From positions 179,659 through 243,658 of the forward strand of contig CACRSC010000038.1 of NCBI GenBank assembly GCA_902651635.1: 64,000 nucleotides of DNA, written 5' to 3'. Source of the DNA: Mastigamoeba balamuthi (Eukaryota > Evosea > Mastigamoebida > Mastigamoebidae). Position numbers and translations under genes: made by a program. Of this stretch, positions 1 to 9,467 are shown one piece after another; position 1 is the first letter of the stretch, and every line of letters begins with the position of its first letter. The notes beneath the pieces are model-generated. The model ran no database searches, was not told the DNA's origin, and saw nothing but the letters and a program-made list of their open reading frames with translations.

Positions 1-282
1 GTGGTGAAGATCCAGGTGGTGGTCAACAACCAGGGCATCCCCATGGACGTTCAAGGGTTGTATGAGGGGGTTCGCCATGACCTGAAGATCTGGCAGAGCT
101 CAGTTCCAGGCATGGAACTGCAAGGGACACGGCTGCTAGCTGACAATGCCTATGTCAGTGTCCCAAGCAGTGAGCTGCTGACCCCCTTCAAGCACGCCTC
201 TCTGTTTGACTTAATGAAAGGCAACGGAAAACAGGAATCAATTGCTTATCGATTTGTGCATTATTGGAATTCACGAAAATGA
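1..282 (+). mobile_element. PIF/Harbinger-like transposase fragment (central part), cut by window edge
   Basis: The reading frame is open at base 1 and ends with a stop at 280-282. It encodes a strand-rich stretch followed by a G..HD block (GVRHDLKIW) and an LLADNAY block, the order seen in the catalytic core of DDE_Tnp_4/HARBI1-type nucleases (beta strands, then the hDs motif, then the second catalytic Asp in a aDsgY-like motif). After about residue 70 the likeness fades, and the C-terminal part of a similar transposase is found downstream at 811-1047, so this is the left piece of a broken copy. The N-terminus lies outside the window. Family assignment is from motif order only. Confidence 0.6.
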
Positions 283-589
283 GAATTGCTTTCATTTAAT
301 ATGCACATATGAGTTATTTACACTGACTTAGTTACTTCATATTATTCAAATGTCGTTGAAAAAGACTTTTTCACTTTTAGGTGTTTTTCATGAAACTGGT
401 AAAATGGTACGTTTGGCTGCAAAGACATATTCCTGATGACCGGGATTTTTTGGGACTGATGCACTCACTCAGCAAGGCTGATTTCTGCGAGAAGGGGGTG
501 AGTGAAAGCCCCTTTCTGTCATGAGTTACCTAAATTAAACATTTGGTCATCGCTGTGACTTTTGCACATGGAGTGATAAATCTATAGCG

Positions 590-790
590 GTGTTTTTTCA
601 GTACTAATTTAGTGCTTCTATCGCTAATTTTAGTGCTAAATAGCGCTACATCACTAATAGCGATTTTAGTGCTATGTGCGACCTAAATTCAGTGTTATTA
701 CTTTTTTTGCTATGCATCGCTACAATCACTACTAGTGCAAATATTTGCACTAGTAGCAATTGTAGTGCTAAATTAGCAATGCAATTCCAT
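590..790. repeat. Palindrome cluster (hairpin-forming AT repeat)
   Basis: Around a centre at 742/743 the sequence ACTAGTGCAAAT is followed by its exact reverse complement, and the arms extend with few mismatches (GCTACAATCACT on the left against AGCAATTGTAGTGC on the right) to about 30 bp each. Upstream, the words TAGTGCTA and TAGCGCTA recur at short intervals (about 600-690). This looks like the body of a small foldback or MITE-type element inserted in the transposase copy. Confidence 0.55.
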
Positions 791-810
791 CGAATGCATC
801 ACACACCAGG

Positions 811-1047
811 TTCGAACGCCAGTGGAACCGAGTGAACAGGCACTGAAGAAGCAGGGTAGAGCACTACCTGGGCTTCATGTCCCGATTCAACATCGTGGGC
901 AAGAAGTTCAAGGGGAAGAAGGTGATGAGCAATGACCTGCTGAGGTCAGCCATCACAATCATCACGAACCTAGATGCCTGGTACCTCAGTGAGAACCCCC
1001 TGTGCCATATTCCCAGGGAGGCCTGGTTTCCCAGACCACCCCAGTGA
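811..1047 (+). mobile_element. PIF/Harbinger-like transposase C-terminal fragment
   Basis: The frame reads FERQWNRVNRH, a TGA, then RSRVEHYLGFMSRFNIVG and continues to a stop at 1045-1047. The RVEHYLG..S.F motif is the third catalytic acidic residue region (vEh.fg..K.rF) typical of the end of Harbinger/DDE_4 transposases, followed by the usual helical tail (LLRSAITIITNL). It matches the family of the fragment at 1-282 and is separated from it by about 530 bp of palindrome-rich AT DNA. With an in-frame stop and no joined N-terminus it is a dead copy. Confidence 0.6.
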
Positions 1048-1284
1048 AAAAGCCAAAACAGAGGTTTGACTTGAAAAAAAAAGACAGACCTCAGTGATGA
1101 ATAATCACAAAAATGTGCTAAATGCACTGTACTTTATTCAATTTGACGTCATTGTCGCGAAAGCGGCACTTTTCCAACTGTCGGAAAGAAACACATGAAA
1201 AAGTCGTTTTAAAACGACATTTTTTTCATACTAAGTTTTTTCATTGAAACTGGTAAAATGGTACGTTTGGCTGCAAAGACATAT

Positions 1285-2070
1285 GGGTCCTCAATGCAAG
1301 CACACCTCCGTGAAACAGGATCTCTAAAGTAAAACAATCGGCAGGATTGACAGAATTTTTCTAGTAACGTTGTCATTCTGTTCCTGATCCAGGCACGACG
1401 CGAAGAGGAGCTTCTACAACGAGTACTTGTTGCCTGGCACCAGGACGGCAATGTCATTGCTGTGTGCAGAAGGTCTCTCTACTGATTTGGGAGCTGGGAA
1501 CTGCTCGAAAAACAGTGACAGAGATCTCTTCACAAGGTGATCGAGAGACAGACATGTAGCAAGACAACTCTCACACTCGCGTTGTTGTGTTTGGCGCTCC
1601 GGTGCCTCCCTTGGTCTCTCGGGGGGGTGGCGGTGATGCTGAAGAGAGCTCAGGCGGGAGTGGTCGCAGGCGAGGGAGGGCCGGGGCACACACCCGGCCC
1701 TTCTTGGCGGTGGTGACCTCTCTCTGCTCCTGTCCTCCCGAGAGCTGACTGCGCCAGCCGCCTCCCCCCGTCGGTACCCTGGGGGCCGGAGTGTCAGTCG
1801 CGCCAAGGCGAGCGGGAGAGGTGGCCTGGGTGGGCGTGGGCTGTGTGTGGCGTGTCTGGGTGGGGTGTCGTCGAGGCGGGTGTGTGGGTGCGTGTGCGAT
1901 GGTGGTGTCGTTTCTTGTGTGTGGCGTGTCTCGTGGGTGTGGTAGTAAAAAAAAAGAAACGAGGAACTAATAAGTCAGTTGTGTAAGAAAAGAAACTAGT
2001 ATGTCAGTTGCGGTGACGCTGTCGCCGTCCACCAGCCTGCCAGTCCGGGTCCGAGTGCTGAGCATGCCCT
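1285..2070. other. Non-coding: downstream flank, GT-rich tract
   Basis: No coding frame with recognisable content was found. From about 1800 to 1950 the + strand is strongly G/T biased (repeated GTGTGTGG and GTGTCT words) and ends in an A9 run near 1948. It lies just downstream of the stop codon of the minus-strand modular gene, so part of it is probably 3' untranslated sequence. Confidence 0.4.
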
Positions 2071-5000
2071 TCACTGCTCTGCGAGCCGCGTGAGCATCTC
2101 GTCCAGCCACTCGGGCGCGGGCTTGATCCGCATCGCCTCGGCCATGCGGGCCATCAACTCCTCGCTCATCGGCAGGCTCTCGACCAGCCTCTGGAAGTTG
2201 CTGCTGCCCGAGCCCACAGAACCGCCCCAGAACCCAGTCGGTCAGCCACGCCCAGACGAGTGAGCGTGCGCAGTGGCGGGCACGCACTTCCCGGACTGCT
2301 TGATGGCGTCCGCGTGGGCCATCACGTGCTCAGCCACCACCCGCGGCATCAGGTGCAGCCGCTCGCCGTACGCTCCCGCCCCCCACAGCTTCAGGGCGCT
2401 CTTCGGGGAGTCCGCAGACTCGAGGCTGACCACGTCTGCGACGCACACGCCAGCCCCACCGCGCACACAGCCCCGCGGGCCGTCGGTGGTGAGGAATGGG
2501 CAGGACAAAACAGCGGCGGCGCACATCTGGCGAGCATCTGGTGCTGGAAGCCCATGCTGGTCATGTGGGCGAGCAGGCCCGGGTTGCCCCTCCCGATGAG
2601 CCACTCGGCGGCCAGCGTGGTCCTGTCCACCGCCTGCGGGTCCCTCGAAAAGAACTCGGGCACGCGGTCCAGAATCGCCAGCAGGACGTCCAGCGCGTGG
2701 CGCTCGGGCAGCACCTCCAGCAGCGCCCTCGCGACGGCGCCGATGCCCCGCGCGAAGGGGCACAGCCGAGGCCTGGTGCGCCTCACCGTGTGGGCCAGCA
2801 TGCTCAGCACCCGGACCAGCTCCCTCTGGTGCTTGCCACACCCCCCGTCGCCCAGCACGTCCCTGGCGAGCTGCGCGGCCGTCTCGGCGTCGGTGATGGC
2901 GCCGTCGTCCCTGAGGTTCAGCAGGTACTCGCCCGGCTGGGTCGCGCACTCGGCCCCGCCCAGCAGCTGCTCGCACAGCGCCAGCCCCGTCTCGGCGAGG
3001 GGCCGCGCCACGTACACCGCCTTCACCTCCTCGGCCGTCATCTCGAAGGGGTTCGACTCGCGATCCTGCTCCTGCTCCCGCCCGCACGGCGCCTGCAGCT
3101 CCAGCTTCGCCTCGGGGCCCTTCTCTTCGCTCTCGGACAGGCCGCCGAGTACCAGCGACGTCCCGGCTGTGTCACGCAGAGGCATTCGATCAGCAAGACA
3201 CAAAGAGTGTGAGGCAAAAAGGAGGGGGGAGGAGACACGGGGGTGGGGGGTGGTCTCACAGTTGTTCTGCGCCTGCCTCAGCTGCAGCTCTCCCTCGACC
3301 ACCAGCCCCACCGACATTCTCTCCGCGTCCTGCTCCACCTCGGCCGGCGCAGGTGCGTCCGCATCGAACTGGTGATCGGGGCTGATGTCGTCGCAGCCGC
3401 TCGACTCGTCGGACGTCAGGTCGATGGGCTCGGCGCCGGAGACGGGCTCGATGTCGCTGACCTCGTCGAAGAGCCTCTTCTCCACCTCGGGGTCCACCAG
3501 GGCGTCTCCCCTCTGTGCCCGCGCGCCCCCTTTGTCAGCGGCCTCTGATGCAATGTGTGCGCTTTGGTTGATACACAGTGAGAGTCGAACGCACGCGGAC
3601 GAGGCAACCGAGGGGCCTGAGAGACGACGACGACTCGGGCTCCTGCTCTTGCTCCTTCCTGTCCGGCACCGGCAGCTCCAGCTTCGCCTCGAGTCCCTTC
3701 TGCCCTTCGCACTCGGACAGCTCGTCGAGCGCCAGCGACGTCCCGGCTGTGTGTGCCACATGGAACACCCACCCGGTCAGCAACAAACGGGGATGTGAGA
3801 GAAACAGAGGCATAGAGAGGCGGCGAGGGTGCGAGGTCTCACAGATGTGCTGCGCCTGCCTCAGCTTCAGCTCTCCCACAACCACCAGCCCCGCAGACAT
3901 GCTCTTCACGTCCTGCTCCGCCTCGTCCTCGCAATCGGAATCGGAAAGGGAGTCGGAAAAGGAGTCGAAGTCTGTGTCGGCGCAGTCGCTCGACTCGTCG
4001 GACGCGGCGTCTGACGTCGGGTCGACGGGCAGGGCCCCAGGCATGGGCATGATGTCGCTGACCTCGTCGAAGAGCCTCTTTTCCACCTCGGGGTCCACCA
4101 GGGCGTCTCCCCTCTGTGCCCGGAACACGGCCCGCGGCGTCAGCAACCTCGCATGCAGTGGCGTGCGTATTGTTGGGAGTGGCGGACGCACGCGGACGAG
4201 ATAACCGAGGGGCCGGCGAGAGGACGAGTCGTGCCCCTGCCTTTCCGGCACCTGCAGCTCCGGCCTCGCCTCGAGCTCCTTCTCCTCCTCGCCCTCGACC
4301 TCCGACAGTGCGTCGAGCGCCAGCGATGTCCCGGCTGCGCGCGCAGAGGCTCTCCAGTCAGGGATAGGCGGAGGAGAGGAACAGGAATGGAGGAGAGAGA
4401 AAAGGACCCACAGTTGTGCTGAGCCTGCCTCAGCTGCAGCTCTCCCTCGACAACCAGTCCCATCGACATGCTCATCACGTCCTGCTCCGCCTCGCCGTCG
4501 TCCGGCTCGGTGTTCGCGTCGTGGGCCTTTGTTCCGGGAGTGGGCTGGATGTCGCTGACCTCGACCATCGGCCTCTTCTCCACCTCGGGGTCCACCAGGG
4601 CGTCTCCCCTCTGTGCCCGCGCGCCCCCTGTGTCAGCGGCCTCTGGTGCAATGCGTGCGCTTCGGTTGACACACGGTAAGAGGCAAACGCACGCGGACAA
4701 GGCAACCGAGGGGCCTGCTGCGAGAGCACGACTCGGGCTCCTGCTCTTGCTCCTTCCTGTCCGGCACCGGCAGCTCCAGCTTCGCCTCGGGCCCCTTCTG
4801 CTCTTCGCACTCGGACAGCTCGTCGAGCGCCAGCGACGTCCCGGCTGTGTGTGCCACACGGAACACCCACCCGGTCAGCGACCAACGGGGATGCGAGAGA
4901 AACAGAGGCAGAGGGAGGCGGCGAGGGTGCGAGGTCTCACAGATGTGCTGCGCCTGCCTCAGCTTCAGCTCTCCCACAACCACCAGCCCCGCAGACATGC

Positions 5001-6382
5001 TCTTCACGTCCTGTTCCGCCTCGTCCTCGCAATCGGAATCGGAAAGGGAGTCGGAAAAGGAGTCGAAGTCTGTGTCGGCGCAGTCGCTCGACTCGTCGGA
5101 CGCGGCGTCTGACGTCGGGTCGACGGGCAGGGCCCCGGACATGGGCACGATGTCGCTGACCTCGTCGAAGAGCCTCTTCTCCACCTCGGGGTCAACCAGG
5201 GCGCCTCCCCTCTGTGCCCGGAACACGGCCCGCGGCGTCAGCAACCTCGCATGCAGTGGCGTGCGTATTGTTGGATGTGGCGGACGCACGCGGACGAGGC
5301 AACAGAGGGGCCTGCTGCGAGAGGACGAGTCGTGCTCCGCCTCGAGCTCCTTCTCCTCCTCGCCCTCGACCTCCGACAGTGCGTCGAGCGCCAGCGATGT
5401 CCCGGCTGCGCGCGCAGAGGCTCTCCAGTCAGGGATAGGCGGAGGAGAGGAGCACAGAAAAGGAGGAGAGAGAGAAAAGGACCCACAGTTGTGCTGAGCC
5501 TGCCTCAGCCGCAGCTCTCCCTCGATGACCAGCCCCATCGACATGCTCTTCACGTCCTGCTCCGCCTCTGTGGCCGGCACGGGCACGTCGACATCGCGCT
5601 CGGGGTGGCAGTGGATGCCGTGGCCGTCGTCCGGCTCGGTGTTGGCGTCGTGGGTCTTTGTGCCGGGCGTGGGCTGGATGCCGCCGACCTCGCCCATCGG
5701 CCTCTTCTCCACCTCGGGGTCCACCAGGGCGTCTCCCCTCTGTGCCCCACACAACCCCCGGTGTGTCAGCGGCGTCTGGCGAGGTGTGGAGTTCGGTCGG
5801 GCGTTGGGGAGGCGGACGCACACGGACGAGGTGGACGACGCGAGGGCACTCGGGCTCCTGGCTCGTCACGGCGATCGAGCGCGTGGGGGCGTCCGCGGCC
5901 GCAGTGGGCGCCGCCGCGGGCGCGGGGGCGAACGTGGAGGGGGCCGGGGCGAACGTGGAGGGGGCCGGGGCCGCGGGGGCGTGGACAGGGGCAGCCGCCT
6001 TGAGGACCGCGAGGCGCATGAGCAGGGCGGTCGTCTGGAGGCCGAGCATCTCCACGGCGTCCGCGGGCCGCGCGGGGCCGACAAACGTGTCGGCTGCCGC
6101 CCCGTAGAGCTCCCAGATCTCCTCGGCCTGCCGCGCGCTGAGCTCCATGGCCTCGGCGTGCGTCGCCGCGCCGGCCATGGCCCGTGCGTAGCGCGCCCTG
6201 ATCTGCGCCGCCTTGGGGCCGGCGTCGGCCATCAGCTCCTGCAGCCCCGGGCCGCCCGCCGCCGACGGCGCCGCCGCCGCGTGGCCCTTGGCCCCCTGCG
6301 CCTGCGCTCCCGGTGCCGCCCCGGGGCTTCTGCTGCTGCCCGCCTCGTTGGCGTCTGCCGCGGTGCCGGCCTGCTGCCCGGC
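2071..6382 (-). CDS. Large protein of unknown function built from five copies of a two-exon module
   Basis: Thirteen exons can be placed with GT-AG borders and matching phases (minus strand): first exon up to 6382..5822, then A1 5739..5487, B1 5405..5290, A2 5211..4941, B2 4844..4693, A3 4610..4412, B3 4334..4192, A4 4113..3843, B4 3746..3595, A5 3512..3260, B5 plus C-terminal region 3166..2525, then 2435..2288 and 2203..2071 (stop). Each A exon starts with RGDALVDPEVEKR and ends near GLVVVGELKLRQAQH after an acidic, Ser/Asp-rich middle. Each B exon carries SGTSLALDELSE and a Glu/Lys-rich stretch. The first exon is Ala/Pro-rich with a repeated APAPSTF unit; the C-terminus is all-helical. No known domain is recognised. 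The start is not visible because an N at 6383 breaks the upstream sequence. Over 1,000 residues if complete. Confidence 0.8.
3260..5405 (-). repeat. Nested tandem duplication of a four-exon unit, period about 1.1 kb
   Basis: The stretch from exon B1 to A3 (5405-4412) is repeated as B3 to A5 (4334-3260). A2 and A4 are both 271 nt and nearly identical; B2 and B4 are both 152 nt and nearly identical. Introns are copied too: the same bases around GCATGCAGTGGCGTGCGTAT occur at about 5250 and 4152. Offset is 1098 bp for A2/A4 and B2/B4. The duplication is therefore younger than the five-fold module array itself. Confidence 0.85.
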
Positions 6383-6691
6383 NCCCGATATCCACATTTT
6401 TGTGGGGTGCCCTCCGATACGTCCGTGATACAAATGACAGGAGCACCGCTGGGTGTGCTGTTCCCTCGTGGATACGCTCGAATACTCCACATGTTGCCCT
6501 GGATCCCCTGCAGTCTCTGCCATGTGCTCTCATCTATGGCCCTTGTCACGCTGGCAGAGACCACTCAACTGCTGCTGAACCCCTCCCCTGAAGGCTCACA
6601 GGAATTGAGTTCGTTTTTCACGGATTGCTCTGTGGTGTGCATGGGCATTGTTGTTGTGTTGAGGCCCTTCAAGCCAAACCCGTGATCAAAC
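6383..6691. other. Unassigned segment after an ambiguous base (N at 6383)
   Basis: Base 6383 is N and composition changes sharply there, from about 80% GC to ordinary composition. All three minus frames and one plus frame are open for 40-100 codons, but none shows a clear motif. The N plus the change suggests an assembly join or polymorphic insertion at the 5' end of the modular gene. Confidence 0.4.
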
Positions 6692-7625
6692 TCAGTTGGG
6701 GCGCTGGGGCTGCCCTGGGGCCGCGGCCTGCTGCATGTGCGGTGGCACGTAGCCCGACTGCTGGGCGCTGGCTCCGATCGTCACGAGAGCGGGGACGGGC
6801 GTGTACTGCACCCCGGAGTACCTCACGAAGCCTCCCGATTCCTGTTGTGCAAGGCTGACGCCGGGACGCGTCTTGAGCTGCCTCGCCATGCGCACGGCCA
6901 GCACGACCGAGCGGATCTTGATGCCCAGGATGAATCCCCACACGGCGATCACGACCACCAGGATGACGATCACCAGGATGAGGGCGAACCCCAGCAGCGC
7001 GATGAACAGGTCGATGATGGCGTTGCCCGCCGCGGGGTCCACGCCCGGCTGGCTGGACGACCACGCGAAGGCGTCCCTCTTGGACCAGGGGTTCTCCTCG
7101 GACGACGAAGACGAGTGGCCCTTGATGTGGATATGCCTGAGATAACAGCGCCATGAGCGAGGCAGGCAGTCAGGGAATTGATGGCGAGCTCTGGGATTCT
7201 CGAGGGACGCACGAGGCAAAAACGGCGATGTAGATGATGGGGACGAGGAACCCAGCGACGAGGAGGAGGGACTCCCCGACTGCGTACTGCGCCGGGGAGC
7301 AGGAAGGCCTTAGTTCGAGGAACTGGGGCGTGGAAGAGAGTGGGATTCGGTACGATGATCAGGGCGATGCGATTCCTCTTGATGGTCCCGAAGAAGCCAG
7401 CGCCGACGAGCGCAAAGGCAAGGCCGTCGAGCACGCCGCCAGCGGTGAACGTCCCCCACCCGTCGAACCCCGCCGCGAGCAGCGCCAAAACCTGGAATGG
7501 ACAAGAATGAGGGGGATCGTGCAGGGCGGGCCACGAATGGACGGCACCAGCACGGCAATCAGCCACTTCTGAAGGCTCCTGCCCGTGCGGCCTGCCTCGT
7601 CGTCGACGTAAGGATCGAAGCACAT
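6692..7625 (-). CDS. Four-helix membrane protein, family unknown, paralogue 1
   Basis: Four exons with GT-AG borders and consistent phase: 7625..7548, 7491..7354, 7286..7213, 7136..6692, giving 244 residues. The start is the ATG of MCFDPYVDDEAGRTGR, which aligns with the start of the neighbour. Predicted helices: LIAVLVLALLAAGF (exons 1-2), VLDGLAFALVGAGFFG, SLLLVAGFLVPIIYIAVF (exon 3), and a long one at LFIALLGFALILVIVILVVV (exon 4), followed by a basic stretch and a polar tail with GYVPPHMQ. Between helices 3 and 4 lies a Ser-rich loop (HIHIKGHSSSSSEENPW). The adjacent gene at 8262-9256 has the same exon number, lengths and phases, so the pair arose by tandem duplication. I do not recognise the family; a tetraspan vesicle or plasma-membrane protein is possible. 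Confidence 0.85.
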
Positions 7626-8261
7626 GGCGCTTGTTGGTCTTTGCTGGTGCTGTGCTGCTTTTGTTTTGTGAGTACCAGGGCCGGTGTTTTTCGGTGGGTT
7701 TTCTGCGTAGTTTGGTGACTCATTTTTGCGAACTCCGTGAAGTAGTTGTTTCCATCGAATCAAATTTTCCTCTTCTTGAAAACGGGATTGCATATGATTC
7801 TGTGGTTTTGCGACGGTTCACTTCGTTCCATCAAATCGGAGGAGTTGTCCCCTTGCTGTTTGAGCGTTGCAGAGCGCTGCCCACGGGAGCACCATCGTGG
7901 GGTGGACCTCGCTACCATGCTGGGCTGTCTCTGCGCACGCGGTCGTCCATGTGTCGCCACCCAGCACCTCAGTAGCACGCCACACAGTCCCTCCCACAGA
8001 AATGCCGAGCGCCTGGCACTTGGGAGTACAGGGGCCGTTGCAGCTTCTTCTAATTGGGATTTGGTGGGTGTTGGACGGCCAACAGGAGCGTGGAACGCGA
8101 ACAACACTGGGGCATCCCCCCCTCCCCCGAAGACGCGAGCGGTAGGTGGAACCCAAGCCGTGTTGGTAGGTCGGGTGGGTTTACTGGGGGCTAGAGGGGA
8201 ATTGAACTTCAGGTGGGTGAAAAAGAGAGCTCTTTGCTCTCTCACAGCCACGCCCTCAGCC
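7626..8261. other. Intergenic spacer between the tandem membrane-protein genes
   Basis: About 640 bp separating the two paralogues. Several frames are open in the GC-rich part (8100-8250) but none continues a known protein. It should contain the promoter of the 6692-7625 gene and the 3' end of the 8262-9256 gene. No terminator or repeat stands out. Confidence 0.4.
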
Positions 8262-9256
8262 TCAGTTGGAGGGGATCTGGCCAGGCGCCGTGCTCTGCAT
8301 GTGCGGCGGCACGTAGCCCGCGGACTGGGCGTTGGCCCCCGTCGTGGTGAGGACCGAGCTGGCGGAAGGCCCGCGCTCCTGCTGCGAGAGGCCGACGCTG
8401 GGGCGCTCGTCGAGCTGCCTCCACATGCGGACGGCCAGCACGACCGAGAAGATCTTGATGCCCAGGACGACGGCCCACACGGCGAACAGAATCATCAGGA
8501 GGAAGACCACCAGCCCGAGGGCGAGCTCGAAGAGCTTGACGAGGACCCACAGGATGAGGTTGGCCACCGCGGGGTTCATGCCCGAATCGCTGGACCAGCG
8601 GGACCCGGACTCGGACCCGAACTCCGACTCGCTGGACCCGAAGTCGTCCTCGCCCGACGAAGAGTGGTGCTTGATGTGGATGTGCCTGGTGAACCGTAGG
8701 GAGAACGTCACGAGGGAACGCCGTGGGAACACAAGGGAAGCGGAAGAGAGCAGAGACACACGAGAGGGCGACGGCGAAGTAGACGACCGGCAGGACGAAG
8801 GCGACGAGCATGAGGACGCACTCGCCGACCGCATACTGGGCGGGAGCGTGAGGTTGCGTGCCGGTGTGGGCGATTGCGAAGAGGAATCGGTGCGTGTCGG
8901 AGACAGAGGAGGGGCTGGCGGGCGAGAAAAGAGGGAGAAAACTGTACCAGGATGAGGGCGATGCGGTTCCGCTGGACGGCCCCGAAGAAGCCCGCGCCCA
9001 GCAGGGCGAGCGCGACGCAGTCCAGCACGATGCCCGGGATGTACCTCCCCACGCCGTCAATGACGATCGCCAGCAGGGCGAGAACCTGGGCGGGTGGGTT
9101 TTTCCGGGATGAGTTTGGGTGTGCCGTTTGGCCACAGGGGCTGCTCCGGGGTGTGGGGGGCCTGTGCTGTCAGGGACGGACCAGAACGGCAATCAGCCAC
9201 AGCCTCAGCCTCCTGCCCGTGCGGATCGCGCGGTCGTCGACCATTTCGTAGTACAT
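8262..9256 (-). CDS. Four-helix membrane protein, family unknown, paralogue 2
   Basis: Exons 9256..9182, 9085..8948, 8835..8762 and 8685..8262 (GT-AG, phases 0, 0, 2) encode 236 residues. Exons 2 (138 nt) and 3 (74 nt) have exactly the lengths of the neighbouring paralogue. The start is the ATG of MYYEMVDDRAIRTGR, parallel to MCFDPYVDDEAGRTGR there. Shared features are four hydrophobic segments, the RTGR..R.WLIAVLV start, GAGFFG, QYAVGE, the HIHIK motif with a Ser/Glu-rich loop, VVLAVRM and a C-terminal GYVPPHM. The loop before helix 4 is longer and more acidic here (repeated SES/GSESGS). Function unknown; conservation of the tail and exon borders argues that both copies are functional genes. 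Confidence 0.85.
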
Positions 9257-9467
9257 GGTGTCGTGCTGGTCGCTGTTGCTGCGAGTGCCTGCCCCGGTGT
9301 GCGGTTAACAAAGACAGGCGATATTCCTCCAGGCTTGAACCCATTTGATATTGACTATGACGTATAAAGTTCCTGCAGTATCTAACTGCCGATTGCTGGC
9401 TGATGCGCAAGAAATATCACGCATCCCCAGAGTAATGAACAGACGGCAACCTTTGCCCGTTCACTGC

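Larger units (their letters stand above)
383..1284. repeat. Pair of about 45-bp direct repeats (383-430 and 1235-1284)
   Basis: The stretch containing GAAACTGGTAAAATGGTACG and continuing through TTGGCTGCAAAGACATAT occurs at 383-430 and again at 1235-1284, nearly identical, in the same orientation. The two copies enclose the C-terminal transposase fragment. Read in one frame both copies give ETGKMVRLAAKTY, so they may be remains of a coding exon copied twice, or ends of the element. Nothing else identifies them. Confidence 0.7.

Noticed and set aside
6384-6680. Possible transposase fragment on the minus strand
   Set aside because: A phrase in one frame vaguely resembles the DDE core, but all frames are open and equally protein-like; too weak to assign.
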